Assembly (NCBI RefSeq): GCF_000156195.1
Contig: NZ_GG688323.1
Span: 90,856-154,855, forward strand
Direction: 5' to 3'
DNA length: 64,000 nucleotides
Source of the DNA: Bacteroides finegoldii DSM 17565
GTDB lineage: Bacteria > Bacteroidota > Bacteroidia > Bacteroidales > Bacteroidaceae
Shown one piece after another: positions 1 to 10,600 of the stretch. Made by a program: the position numbers and the translations under genes. Position 1 is the first letter of the stretch. Every line of letters begins with the position of its first letter. The notes below the pieces were generated by a model. The model was not told the origin of the DNA. It ran no database searches and was given only the letters and a program-made list of their open reading frames with translations.

Positions 1-60
1 ATCGAACTCGGTAAAACCTAAACAAGGTTCGATTTCTGAGATTTTTTGTATCTTTACCAT
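1..60 (-). CDS. 5' end of an unidentified gene running off the left edge
   Basis: On the minus strand an ATG at position 60 opens a frame of 20 codons (MVKIQKISEIEPCLGFTEFD) that is still open at the window edge. It lies just after the terminator of the neighbouring patatin-like gene, where a new gene start is expected. Too little is visible to name a family, and a chance open frame this short is possible. Confidence 0.3.
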   Translation of the reverse strand, partial: MVKIQKISEIEPCLGFTEFD

Positions 61-127
61 GTGTTTTTATTTTAGATTACCCCCGTTTTGGCCGTCAAAC
101 CGTTTTTTGGGGGGAATGCTTAAAGAT

Positions 128-166
128 ACAAAAAAGGCAACTAATTCGCAATGAAGTAGTTGCCTT
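128..166 (-). terminator. Rho-independent terminator after the patatin-like gene
   Basis: A perfect 10-bp stem, AAGGCAACTA (134-143) with TAGTTGCCTT (157-166) and a 13-nt loop. On the minus strand it is followed by a run of T (the A-run at 130-135). It lies about 75 bases past the stop codon of the gene ending at 243. Confidence 0.75.
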
Positions 167-242
167 AAATTTTATTATTTTAGGAATATCCCGGAGTAAT
201 TTGAGAATTTATCAGATACAATGATATGTCTTTATTATATCA

Positions 243-1046
243 TTAATCGCCATGAGACTCTTTCAACACGCTTCGGGTGACTTCCACTCCTGTCTTCACT
301 ATCGAAGCTGCATGATGAAACTCCAACATATCATACGTATCGCCGGAAATTTGAATTAAGATATCCGGCTGACAACGTTCTATCTGGTAACGGGTGATTT
401 GTTGCATCATCATCCTGGAAGATTCTGTCAACAGATTATAAGGAGATATTTTCTTTTTCTTTCCGGTTTCAATGGGTGCATTCACATCGACAGCTATCAG
501 AATATCTCCTTCAGTACGTTGCGCATGACTCAATGGAAGAGGATTCAGAATACCTCCATCAATCAATACCATACCGTCTTTTCTTAATGGACGGAAAAGC
601 ATAGGGATAGAAATAGACGCACGGATAGCTTCATGTAAGCTCCCTCTGTCAAACCTGACTTCCTGATCGCGGACAATATCCGTAGCCATCGCTACATAAG
701 GGACAGGCAGGTCTTCGATATTCATATCCGGAATAATTTGTTTCAGTTCTTTAATAAAACGGTCACCTTTCACTAATCCATCCCGGCTTAAGGTAAGATC
801 CGCCAATTCCCACATCTTGCGTTTGTCCCAACTAAACAGCCATTCTTTACATTCTTCCATTTTTCCTGAAGCATACATTGCTCCCACCATTGCTCCCATG
901 GAACTTCCTGCAATGGAAGTAATCTCAAAGTTGTGACGAAGTAATTCTTCAATTACTCCTATATGTGCTATTCCACGTGCTCCCCCCATGGAAAGGACTA
1001 ATGCTACTTTTTGCTTATCCATATCATATACATTTCTGTTAGCCAT
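243..1046 (-). CDS. Patatin-like phospholipase family protein (RssA/YlbK-like)
   Basis: A 267-residue single-domain serine acyl hydrolase of the patatin family, which cleaves ester bonds in lipids with a Ser-Asp dyad. Visible motifs are the oxyanion-hole GGARG (residues 21-25), the nucleophile elbow GSSMG (47-51, Ser49) and the DGG motif with the catalytic Asp (about 163). There is no signal peptide, so a cytoplasmic or inner-membrane-associated enzyme is expected, as for RssA. A second in-frame ATG (residue 9, position 1022) begins MDKQKVALVLS and is an equally good start. It is monocistronic, with its own terminator downstream. It does not appear to belong to the pectin locus beside it. Substrate unknown. 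Confidence 0.85.
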   Translation of the reverse strand: MANRNVYDMDKQKVALVLSMGGARGIAHIGVIEELLRHNFEITSIAGSSMGAMVGAMYASGKMEECKEWLFSWDKRKMWELADLTLSRDGLVKGDRFIKELKQIIPDMNIEDLPVPYVAMATDIVRDQEVRFDRGSLHEAIRASISIPMLFRPLRKDGMVLIDGGILNPLPLSHAQRTEGDILIAVDVNAPIETGKKKKISPYNLLTESSRMMMQQITRYQIERCQPDILIQISGDTYDMLEFHHAASIVKTGVEVTRSVLKESHGD

Positions 1047-1126
1047 CTACAAAATAACACATTTTCTGCGAAAAAGATGTTTAGTAATCGTGAAGAAATA
1101 AATTATAGCAGTGTTTTAGGGGAACT

Positions 1127-1180
1127 AAAGCATAGCTTTAGATATGATAAAGCTATGCTTTGTCAGTTGCAAAGCATAGC
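1127..1180. repeat. 14-bp stem-loop plus a third half-copy between genes
   Basis: AAAGCATAGCTTTA (1127-1140) pairs perfectly with TAAAGCTATGCTTT (1148-1161) over a 7-base loop, and AAAGCATAGC occurs again at 1171-1180. It lies downstream of the esterase stop on the minus strand and may end that long transcript, although no T-run follows the stem. Confidence 0.55.
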
Positions 1181-1248
1181 TCTATTATATTCTTTTATTA
1201 TCCCGGAGATTTTCCGGTTATGTAGAAGGTTAAGGGTTTACCCTCATT

Positions 1249-3213
1249 TTATTTCTTTCCTTGAGCCTTCTTTTCTGCGTTTCGCTTATTCACATACTCT
1301 TTGAACATCTGACGCCAGTTGCGACCATGCTCATTGAAATACTGTTCGCATTTGGTTTTATAAATTTCAAAGATAGCAGAAATCTGCTTCATATTCTTGT
1401 AGTCAATAGCTTGTTCGCGAGCCAATTTCAACTGTTCCAGAACGAAAGCTGTTTCCTCCTCTGTCATATTGGGCACAATGGCCTGATAACCTTTCAAGGT
1501 AAAAGCAACTTTACCTACCGTGTATTTATCCAGGATTTGTTCAATCTGTTCTTCCGTCAATACTCTGCGTAAATCTTTCATTAGCCTTTCATGCACTTCT
1601 TTCGGCATAGCAGAATCTGCAATCATTTCACGGTCGAGCTTGGAAAGCGGTTTGCCTGTCAGAGGATTGATACCCTCGGGAATTGTTATATAAGGGTGCT
1701 CATTGTGCCAGTCACGCACTTTACGAAGATGATTATAAATGGCAGTTACTGCAAAACCTGCCTTTTTATCATCGTTCAACTCTAAAGAAGCTACCCAGTC
1801 GATGGCTTTCTTTTCGAGAGAAGCATCTGATTTTAAATTAGCAAAAGCCTTCTTGTCAAAATAAGCAGCTACCTTGTCAAAAGAACGGATGGCGCCTTCA
1901 GGAAGCAAAGCTCCTTTTTCGCCAAAACTATACATAGCGGATTCCGGTTCAATGGTGACCTTGCTTTCATCCAACATATTTTTATCCAACTTGAATACTT
2001 CTGCGAAGAAGTCATAAACAGCGTTCCGCTTATTCGGGCCAAAGTCATGTTTCTCTTTGGGAAGATGTACATTCGTTACTTTATCTTTTGCCTGGTAGAA
2101 TCCATAGATTCGTTGCAGATAAGGAAATTCAAGAGTAGGAACACTGGCCGTCCAGTCGCCGCCATCCGATACGATCAGTTGTGGACGAGGAGCAAAAGTA
2201 GCGGCTAATTCCGCATTACAGGTTCCTCCTGCAGATAGTTGAATAGGCATTCCGCTCTCGCAGGGACAGCCACCGTCGAAGTGAGAAGCCAGGCTCACCA
2301 CCGGAGCTGAAGCGGTGAAACGATCATCCAATACGCTCAACAATACAGTATGGGTACCTCCACCCGAACCACCATTCGTACCGATACGGCTGGTGTCAAT
2401 ATCCTTACGGGAAGCAAGCATGTAGTCAAGAATCAGTAAGCCGTTCATTGCCTGAATAGTGTGTGCCGCACTACTACGGTGTGCTGCACTGCCAACTTGC
2501 AAAGCCGACTCTCCCCATCCGAACAAATCATAGTCTACACAAACAGCTCCCATACGTGCCAAAGTTCCCATACGTTGTTGTTGGTCTTCCCGATAACGTC
2601 CGCCACCAAAATGTCCGTTAGGGCAGATTATCAATGCGTGTTTTCCTTTTGATTGGGGCGTATAGATAGAACCGCAAATGTATAATCCGGGAAGTGTTTC
2701 AAGTGCGAAATTCTGCACGGTATAGCCATCAAACTTACGTATCTTTGAAAGAATAGGTTTGGTTTTGACACATTGAGCCAACAAAGTATCAATACCTAAA
2801 CGCTGACGTACCTCTTTTTTCAGAGAATCGGCACGAAGTTGAAAAGATTGTCGGTCTGTATAGAGTGTATTCAGATAAGCCAGCATCTTCTCTCCGTCTG
2901 CATCTGTACGACGTGGATACTCGTATGCTTTCAGCTTATACATATTTCCTTTCTGCTTGACAAATTTATAATCGAAAGGTGCCAATACATTCGTCAAGGA
3001 TTCTTCCACGGAATAAGGGCGAATACGGAAATCGGCATAAGACAGCACTTTTCCCACCGTATCAATGTCATATTTCAAACGGACTCCAAAACGGTTCTGT
3101 ATATTCGTCAGTACTTCGTTCAAGGGACGGGCAAATTCCGTCTCGTATGTTTGCGTCTGGGCTTCGGCCGAAAGAGATGCGGCAAGAAGCATAGTAAAAA
3201 GGATTCGTTTCAT
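1249..3213 (-). CDS. Secreted pectin methylesterase-like alpha/beta hydrolase with C-terminal DUF3826 (CE19, BT1017-like)
   Basis: A 654-residue secreted protein with four parts: a signal peptide (1-18); an STN-like segment (about 25-95), a short domain usual in secretins and TonB receptors; an alpha/beta hydrolase (about 150-440) with nucleophile elbow GGSGG (Ser283), a probable acid at Asp350 and His389 in KHDFGPN; and a C-terminal DUF3826-like helical domain (about 490-650). The hydrolase architecture and the GH28/GH78/BT1020-like neighbourhood match BT1017, the founding CE19 pectin methylesterase of rhamnogalacturonan-II breakdown. The job inferred is removal of methyl esters from backbone galacturonate. 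It is the last gene of the PUL, 6 bases after the GH28 stop, so it is co-transcribed. An acetyl-esterase specificity cannot be excluded from sequence. Confidence 0.8.
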   Translation of the reverse strand: MKRILFTMLLAASLSAEAQTQTYETEFARPLNEVLTNIQNRFGVRLKYDIDTVGKVLSYADFRIRPYSVEESLTNVLAPFDYKFVKQKGNMYKLKAYEYPRRTDADGEKMLAYLNTLYTDRQSFQLRADSLKKEVRQRLGIDTLLAQCVKTKPILSKIRKFDGYTVQNFALETLPGLYICGSIYTPQSKGKHALIICPNGHFGGGRYREDQQQRMGTLARMGAVCVDYDLFGWGESALQVGSAAHRSSAAHTIQAMNGLLILDYMLASRKDIDTSRIGTNGGSGGGTHTVLLSVLDDRFTASAPVVSLASHFDGGCPCESGMPIQLSAGGTCNAELAATFAPRPQLIVSDGGDWTASVPTLEFPYLQRIYGFYQAKDKVTNVHLPKEKHDFGPNKRNAVYDFFAEVFKLDKNMLDESKVTIEPESAMYSFGEKGALLPEGAIRSFDKVAAYFDKKAFANLKSDASLEKKAIDWVASLELNDDKKAGFAVTAIYNHLRKVRDWHNEHPYITIPEGINPLTGKPLSKLDREMIADSAMPKEVHERLMKDLRRVLTEEQIEQILDKYTVGKVAFTLKGYQAIVPNMTEEETAFVLEQLKLAREQAIDYKNMKQISAIFEIYKTKCEQYFNEHGRNWRQMFKEYVNKRNAEKKAQGKK

Positions 3214-3219
3214 TTATTT

Positions 3220-4560
3220 TTAATTTATGCTAGTTGTTTTTTCACCATTGACGATTACGTCATCCATCGTGATACGTTCACAATTTTCGAAGATACATTT
3301 CTGTTTCCCTCCCTGAATATGAATATCACGCAAAACGATGTCAGATATCGGCGCTTCTTCCAAGCCCACTATTTTGATCGGAGTCTTTACGTTTGTCACA
3401 GTCATTCCGCTGATATGTACGTTACGGAATATCGGAGTGCGTTCACTCTTAGGTTCGGCAGGCATTTTACTGTATTTCAAATTCAATACAACAGCTTCCT
3501 GTTTAATGTTGCTCATTACGACGTTGCTGACACGAATATCTTCAACGACTCCTCCCCTTCCACGGGTCGACTTAATACGGATTCCACGATCTGTTCCGTC
3601 AAACACGCAATTGGAAATAGTAACTTTACGCACACTCCCACTCATCTCGCTGCCGATAACAACGCCTCCATGACCGGAAAGCATGGTGCAGTTGGTGATA
3701 GTGATATTCTCGCAAGGTACTCCCAAACGACGGGCCTGCGCATCTCTTCCCGACTTGATTGTGATGCAATCGTCTCCTACTGATATATGGCAGTCGCTGA
3801 TATGTACGTTGCGGCAGGATTCCGGATTCACTCCGTCCGTATTTGGTGAGGGTGCATTATCTATGGTGATCCCCTTTATGGTTACATTGTCACAAAACTC
3901 CGGATTGACCGTCCAGAAGGGAGAATTTATGATTTTCACTCCTTCAATCTTTACTTTCTTACAACGAACGGGCTGAATGAACGGAGGACGGAAAAAGCGA
4001 CGTTGCAATGTATTTACATAATCCTTGTTCGTTTCAGCATAAATCGCTGTCGTATCGTTTGCTGCATCCCATAGGGGCTGATATTTATTCACATCACGCA
4101 TGCCATTGTCTTTCAAATCAATCATGACACGAAAGAACTCCATCCACCATTTCTTTCCTTGTCCGTCTAAAGTTCCTTCTCCTTTGATCGTAATATTCTC
4201 GGCATCTACCGCATAAATCAAAGGCTGGAAACTTTTCATCATCACTCCTTCGTGGCGAACCTCGACAAAAGGAAGATAGTCATCAAAGTTGTCAGAAAAG
4301 AGCAAGGTAGCTCCGGCTTCCAACTCCAGTGTAATATTACTTTTCAGATGGATACTCCCCGTCAGATAAGTCCCGGCAGGAAAGAAAAGAGTACCTCCGC
4401 CCCCACGGTTCAGACGGTCAATCGTTGAATTGATTAGCTTTGTATTAAGAGTCTTGCCATTTGCTTTTGCACCGGCCTTCAGCATATCTACACGCTCGGC
4501 ACGAAGAACTGTGGTTGCACAGAAGCAAAGAAAGACAATAAGAGTTGTTCGTAAATTCAT
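3220..4560 (-). CDS. GH28 polygalacturonase, secreted
   Basis: A right-handed parallel beta-helix glycoside hydrolase of family 28, which hydrolyses alpha-1,4-galacturonosyl links in the pectin backbone. All family motifs are present, counted from the chosen ATG at 4560: NTDG (240-243), GDDC (262-265, catalytic Asp pair), GHGG (296-299) and RIK (328-330). The ATG at 4560 is preferred because it gives a clean signal peptide (MNLRTTLIVFLCFCATTVLR); a start at 4590 would add ten residues before it. Length (446 aa) is normal. It sits between the GH78 rhamnosidase and the methylesterase, as BT1018 does in B. thetaiotaomicron. Exo-acting cleavage is likely but not provable here. Confidence 0.9.
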   Translation of the reverse strand: MNLRTTLIVFLCFCATTVLRAERVDMLKAGAKANGKTLNTKLINSTIDRLNRGGGGTLFFPAGTYLTGSIHLKSNITLELEAGATLLFSDNFDDYLPFVEVRHEGVMMKSFQPLIYAVDAENITIKGEGTLDGQGKKWWMEFFRVMIDLKDNGMRDVNKYQPLWDAANDTTAIYAETNKDYVNTLQRRFFRPPFIQPVRCKKVKIEGVKIINSPFWTVNPEFCDNVTIKGITIDNAPSPNTDGVNPESCRNVHISDCHISVGDDCITIKSGRDAQARRLGVPCENITITNCTMLSGHGGVVIGSEMSGSVRKVTISNCVFDGTDRGIRIKSTRGRGGVVEDIRVSNVVMSNIKQEAVVLNLKYSKMPAEPKSERTPIFRNVHISGMTVTNVKTPIKIVGLEEAPISDIVLRDIHIQGGKQKCIFENCERITMDDVIVNGEKTTSIN

Positions 4561-4652
4561 AATCGATATTATTAAATTATATTTTATCATTGTCTTCTAA
4601 AAAATCATGCATATATTTTTTTTATTCTACAAATATATACAAAAAGGTTCTT

Positions 4653-7487
4653 TCATTTTGCACAAACCAATTGATATGTTCCGCTCTGTATTTCTTTCGG
4701 TTCTTTTTCGCCCGAGAGATAAACAACAGCGGTAGTATTCACCGGAACAGACACGTTTAAAGTGAAAGTCCCATTCTCACAAGTCCAGTCCACATTAATG
4801 GTACCGTATAAAGTTTCATACGACGCTTTGACGTATTTCAAATCTCCCACAGGTTGGGGAGCGATGATGAACTTCTGATAACCTTGTTTTGGAGTGGTAG
4901 AAGGACGAATACCGACCAGTGAATTAAAGAACCATTCATCAATCTGTCCCATCATAAAGTGATTCCAGGAAGAACCTTGACGGGGGTCCCACTGCTCGGT
5001 CAAAGTTGTAGCGCCGAATTTTAACTGGAAACCATATCCGGGAGCTTCTTCATGATTGAACATTTTATAAATAAGTTCATGTTCTCCATTACGCGCCAAT
5101 GTCTGAATCAGATAGCGGTTTCCCACATCACCGGTAGTCAAACGGTTGCCATGTGCTTCCACATCTTTTATCAGATTCGTGAATACTTTCTCATGCAAAT
5201 CTGCATCCGATTGGTAGTTACCTTGTTCATCTGCATTCTGCGTCATTTGGAGGAACAGCGGAAGTGCATTACTGCATTGGCTTCCTGTACCATATTGTGC
5301 AGTATCTTTATGAAGAAAACATTTATTAAATGCAGCCATTATATCCTGTGCCAACGAAGTATAATAACGAGTGTCAAAGTCATTACCTACCATTTTCGCA
5401 GCTTTTACCAAATACATGACTGTCATGTAATAATGCGCAGTAGCCACCAAAGGAACGGGTGTATTCCGTGAGAATCCCGCACGAAAATCTCCGTAATCAT
5501 ACCAGTCTCCCAATCCGAAAGACAGAATACCCTTATCTGCACGAGTCTTGAGATAATCCACGTAACGACGCATATTCGGATAATATTTCTTAATCAGCGA
5601 GTCGTCTCCATAAGTCTCATAGTACATAAAAGGGAAAATAACCAGAGAACCACCCCACTCCGGAGATTCGGCAAAAGCATCCATACCCGGACCTTCAAAA
5701 ACCACGTATTCTGGAGCAGTTGTCGGCATAGCCCCGTTGGAATGTTGTGCATCTGCCATATTCTGCATAATCTGCGGAGCGTATGCTGTCAAATCATAGT
5801 TATACAACAAACCCGGACCATTCAGATGTACCTGTTCCAGCCACCCAAGTTTCTCACGATGCGGACAATCCGTAAACACAGATTGCATATTGCTGCGAAC
5901 CGCTTTCCCGATCAATCGATGGGCAGCATTAAATATCCGGTTGGATGATTCGAAAGTGGAAACTTTCCTGGCTGAATTATATACGAAACAGGATTGAATA
6001 TTCTTTAATACAGGTAACTTCTGCAGATTCTTTTGTCCTTTTAAGACAGCACCCTCTACCTGGATATATCTAAAACCGTAATAAGAGAAACGAGGATGCC
6101 ATGTTTCATCTCCTTCCCCTTTCAGAGTGTATTCGTAATAGTGTTGACGCCCTGTCTGACGCTGATTGCAAGCACCTTCCTCTGTCAATGCTTCGGCTAC
6201 AATCAGAGTTACTTTCTGACCACGTTTGCCACGTACTGTTATTTCCGGAAAGCCAGCCAGATTCTGTCCCATATCCAACACAAAAGCAGAAGGATCGACT
6301 GTTCTTTTGGTCGATATGGAAGCCGATGCTATTTGTTCCGCATTTAGTTTAGTTACCTTTTGAATATCATAACGTTCCATGATTTTCACCGGAGCCGCCA
6401 TCTGTGGACGAAGTATTCCTTTAGGAGCTTCCTGTATGACTACCGGACGCCAGTGACTGTCATCAAAGCCAATCTGATTCCATCCTTTCTGTTCACGACG
6501 CGCATCATAATCTTCCCCTCCATATATGCAATTGAAGGTTACCGGACTAAAATCATATTTCCAGTCATTATCTGAATGAACTGTCGTACATGTTCCATCT
6601 TCGTAGTTAATAACCAGCTCAAATAAAAGTGTGGGAGGACCAAAACTGATCTGTAATTTGCGATAACGCCCCCCCTGCACATTATAGAATCCATTCCCCA
6701 ATAAGATTCCTACGACATTTTCACCACGCCGCAATTGTTCCGTCACATCGTATGTGTTATAGTAAACAGTTTTATCATAATCACTCCACAATGGAGTAAA
6801 CTCACTGTTACCTACCTTTTTGCCATTCAAAGAAAACTCATAGAATCCCAGACCACAAACGTATGCCGTTGCTTCCACTATTTTCTTACCCGGTTTTCGG
6901 TTTGCCGCCCCTTCTGTCGCATCTCCTACCTGGAATGTTCTTCTCAAACAAATACTTTTCTTTGCCAAAGTGTCCACTGCTTCCCAAGCTGCTTTCACTT
7001 CCGGTTTCTTCAACTCTCCACCGTGGAACTTACGCCCTTCCGGTAAATGAGCATTTTGTCGGGTAATAGCTCCAATCCACTGCCCCGAAGATAACCTTTC
7101 GGGTACTGCCCGGAATTTCGCTTCACTGCTCCACTCGGAAGGTGTATCTGTTTCATCCCAAACACGAACGCGCCAACTATAATTAAATGAGTTATCAGGA
7201 CGTATATCTGCCCCCTTTGTAGAAACTAACTGGCTCTGCGAAGAATAAACCTTCCCACTATTCCAAACGGAACGCCCTGTAAAAGCTTCCCGAATATCAA
7301 TCTCATAGGCAGATTGTCGCGTCCCATTTTCCGGCGATTCCATCACCCAGCCCAAACGGGGTGAACCTTCGACCACTACCAGTCCCTCCTGCATCTCACA
7401 GGTAAGACGACTGATGGTTATATTCTTTGCCTGTACAAAACAAAACAAACAAATTAGCAATGAAAGAAGAATCTTTTTGAATTTCAT
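4653..7487 (-). CDS. GH78 alpha-L-rhamnosidase, secreted
   Basis: A 944-residue enzyme with a signal peptide (1-20), N-terminal beta-sandwich domains (about 25-500), the (alpha/alpha)6 catalytic domain and a C-terminal beta-sandwich. The conserved acidic segment DCPHREKLGWLEQ lies at 540-552, and TLTEQW further on carries the second catalytic Glu typical of inverting GH78 enzymes. It removes terminal alpha-L-rhamnose. Its position between the BT1020-like gene and GH28 corresponds to BT1019 of the RG-II locus. It is separated from the upstream gene by a 33-bp inverted-repeat element that would form a very stable stem in the shared transcript, so its expression may be uncoupled from the genes before it. 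Confidence 0.9.
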   Translation of the reverse strand: MKFKKILLSLLICLFCFVQAKNITISRLTCEMQEGLVVVEGSPRLGWVMESPENGTRQSAYEIDIREAFTGRSVWNSGKVYSSQSQLVSTKGADIRPDNSFNYSWRVRVWDETDTPSEWSSEAKFRAVPERLSSGQWIGAITRQNAHLPEGRKFHGGELKKPEVKAAWEAVDTLAKKSICLRRTFQVGDATEGAANRKPGKKIVEATAYVCGLGFYEFSLNGKKVGNSEFTPLWSDYDKTVYYNTYDVTEQLRRGENVVGILLGNGFYNVQGGRYRKLQISFGPPTLLFELVINYEDGTCTTVHSDNDWKYDFSPVTFNCIYGGEDYDARREQKGWNQIGFDDSHWRPVVIQEAPKGILRPQMAAPVKIMERYDIQKVTKLNAEQIASASISTKRTVDPSAFVLDMGQNLAGFPEITVRGKRGQKVTLIVAEALTEEGACNQRQTGRQHYYEYTLKGEGDETWHPRFSYYGFRYIQVEGAVLKGQKNLQKLPVLKNIQSCFVYNSARKVSTFESSNRIFNAAHRLIGKAVRSNMQSVFTDCPHREKLGWLEQVHLNGPGLLYNYDLTAYAPQIMQNMADAQHSNGAMPTTAPEYVVFEGPGMDAFAESPEWGGSLVIFPFMYYETYGDDSLIKKYYPNMRRYVDYLKTRADKGILSFGLGDWYDYGDFRAGFSRNTPVPLVATAHYYMTVMYLVKAAKMVGNDFDTRYYTSLAQDIMAAFNKCFLHKDTAQYGTGSQCSNALPLFLQMTQNADEQGNYQSDADLHEKVFTNLIKDVEAHGNRLTTGDVGNRYLIQTLARNGEHELIYKMFNHEEAPGYGFQLKFGATTLTEQWDPRQGSSWNHFMMGQIDEWFFNSLVGIRPSTTPKQGYQKFIIAPQPVGDLKYVKASYETLYGTINVDWTCENGTFTLNVSVPVNTTAVVYLSGEKEPKEIQSGTYQLVCAK

Positions 7488-7514
7488 TTTTCAAGTATCT
7501 TTTATTTGTTCGAT

Positions 7515-7690
7515 AAATGGTAAGTTCACCACAGAGGACACGGAGGACACAGAGGTTTAATCTTTTTTATTCGCTATAAGTAACACAGAGTCTCACGTAT
7601 TTATAATCGTATTTGTCTCTCTGTTTTACTTACGGAAACAGAGAGAAGAGCTCTGCATCCTCCGTGTCCTCTGTGGTGAACTTACCATTT
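7515..7690. mobile_element. MITE/REP-like element with perfect 33-bp terminal inverted repeats
   Basis: Bases 7515-7547 are the exact reverse complement of 7658-7690, with 110 bases between. The arms carry internal GAGGACAC direct repeats. A further inverted pair (TCTCTCTGTTT / AAACAGAGAGA) sits in the interior near 7615-7650. The right arm covers the last two codons and the stop of the 1107-residue enzyme gene. No transposase is encoded. It resembles the short non-autonomous hairpin elements rich in 'CACAGAGGACAC' found in many bacterial genomes. Confidence 0.7.
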
Positions 7691-10600
7691 GAGTGCATTT
7701 TCACAAATGATTTTTGTCAATGTATCCGCCTGCCCTACTTCCTTACCATCTACAAAAATGCGTAATCCTTTTCCGCAATGATAACGATCACCATTCTTAT
7801 CCCAAAGAATCGTCAGATTATGGCCGTGATATAATACATTATCCAAGCAGAACCAATCCCACTTGTCGGCAGGAATTAAGGGGTTCACTTCAATCGTATT
7901 ATCCAAACGCGGACGAAGTCCGATCAGTCCTGTAATTATCAAGTCGTTGAAAGTAGAATGGTTATAATAACGGCTACGTTCCTGATCTCCTTTCAGCCAA
8001 TAACCGGTCACCTCATCTAAATATTCACCAATATAGGGACGACCACGATGGTACTGTGATTCCACATACAATTCCATCTGACGGAAATATACACTGTCAG
8101 ACAATACAGTCTGCGGATAATTATTCATAAAGTTAGCCATTGCTGTCAATGTCTGTGCGGAAGCAAACGGCCAGATAGCACCGTCCCACTCACACTTGCC
8201 TACTCCACGTGTACGGAATTCCGGATGACGACGTTCTGCGGTTGTCAGTCCATAAGGAGCAGAGAAGCCTTTTTCATCCATAATTTCTTTCCAGGCAATT
8301 TCATACTTTTGGGTGGTATCCGGCAGGTTGAAATACCAGGGAATATATCCGATTGCTTCACGCACATTCGCAGAAGAGTCCGTACGCATCGTTTCAAAAA
8401 ACTGATGACGTGTATTCCACAATTCATTTTCTACCAGATTTTTCAGAGTATCTGCTCTCATGCCATATTTCATAGCCATCCCCTCATCACCGGAAAGAAT
8501 TCCTATACATGAAAGTGCTTTGGCATTGCCATACATATAACTATTGATTGTCGGCCGGGCATATTTCTTCCTCCGTCCGCCACTGATTGATTCTTCCATA
8601 CCATCCTGTACGTCACCCTGCCAATACAATCCGTTCTTCAAACGGTTTGTACGTTCCCAACGCTGATATTCGGTTTCCAGATCTTTCTTCATATCCAGCA
8701 GATAGTCCTTATCACCATCTACCATGTAACGAGCCAAAACAGCATCTGCGTTCCATGAACTGAACTTATTCATTTTCTTCATCGGTCCTCCATCATTACC
8801 GCGATACCAAGTATGAATAATCTGATCCAGGTATTTTGGATCACGTAGCCAACGGCTTTCGTAAATATGATGTCCGATTGCACAGGCAATCAGGTTATAT
8901 TTATCCGAATAAGAACGCTGAACCAGAAATTCCGTCATACCGTATCCAACCGGAGTTTCCTTGATATGCTTGCGCAACGACCACCAACGATAATAATACA
9001 TCTCTTCAAAATTACGTTGCGGGCATTCAAACAAAGGAATGTTGTCTTCCATCCACTCCGAAGCTTTTGCGTTAGGAATCGCTTGAACGATATTCTCATC
9101 TTCCATTCCATTAAAATAATCCGCATAATGGCTGAAATCCTTATACTTCAAGAAAGCGGAAGATGCATCCTTGTCTGCGGAAGACGTTTTTACATTAGCT
9201 ATACGATATTCGGCCATCGGCTCCTGTTCACCGGCACCGGGCAAATCGTATGTCTGGTCGGCCGGAGTATCCACTGTCGGGAATGTACGTGGTATGCCTG
9301 TACGGAAAGCTATTCTTTCGATACTTGCCACCGGAGCATAGAACATCCTCAGCCCTACCCTCTTGCCATCTACATATACTTGAATATTACGGTCAGCCGT
9401 TGAAAGGACAGCTTCTACATGATAGGTTTTTCCTGCTTCATACTTCATCATATTCGCAAACCGGGAACCACCTTTTGCACGAAAAACACCATCCTGTGTC
9501 AGTTCCAAACGGGAGCAGGCAATTCCATTCTCATCCAGAAATTCAATCTGAAGCGTACCTTTATCATTCTGTCCGGCTTGCAAATCAAAGGAGACATTCA
9601 ATTCTTTAGAAGCGGGAATTTTCCGTTCCACTTTTGCATAGTCAAAAGGATCTTTATCTTGCAGTTTCAACCATTGTCCATCCAGGGAAACCGGAGCCCA
9701 AACCGGGGAGTAAATATTCCAATCAGTCAATTCCGATATTGCTTTCGATTTTGAAAAGTCATCGTTGGCATGTGCAGAGGCATTGAGTTCCACCGGCACA
9801 GGAATGCGGGAGATCCACATATCTTCCTTGTTCACACTATAAGAAACCCATAAATCGCCATCTGCAGGTATCCCGTTCCCCTCCTGTATGCCACGAGGAT
9901 ACTGAGGACCGTATGATTTATAATTACCACCGTAACGCATCGGCGTGATTTCGCCGTGCACCAGATTCAGCGTTGTATACTCCAGTCCGTCCTTACTCAA
10001 TGAGATAGCCAACGGCCAACGGAATTCCGAAGGATTATATACCGTCGCGTATGTGCCGTCACTCAAACGTTGTCCCCAGATTTTCGCATTACTATTGACA
10101 AATCCCTTAGCACGGAGTACCGGTTGTTCCCAAGTATATCCTCCGTCTTCGCTGATAGAAGTGAGCGCGTGCTTCCAAAGGCTGGCAATTCTTCCGTCGG
10201 GAAGTGTGTAACAGTTAAATGCCTTATATCCTTTCTTTAAGGGGATAATAGGATCTTCACGGTCTGCCTCTTCTACCCATTGCATCATATACTGCGGATT
10301 GTCAAGAATCTCTTGGCAGGCTTTCACAAACTCGCGGTCTTTACTTTTCTTGAAATACGGATAATCGGTGTTCTTCTCGTTAAATCCGTGATTGTAATAA
10401 ATAAAATAAATAGGACCGAACGAACCGTCCTTTTTTATTTCGCGTACTACCCGACCGATACCGTTTCCATCGTTCGGATCGTCTTTCTTATCTAAGGCAA
10501 CTCCGTAATTTCCCATTGTTATTAATCGGCCGGACTTGGAGACATAGAAACCTACACGTTGGTGCATAATAGCAATCAGATCTTTGGCTTGCATACCCGG

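Noticed and set aside
2839..3783. 314-codon plus-strand ORF
   Set aside because: It is antisense to the end of GH28 and start of the esterase, which have clear domains and signal peptide; its own sequence has no recognisable family.
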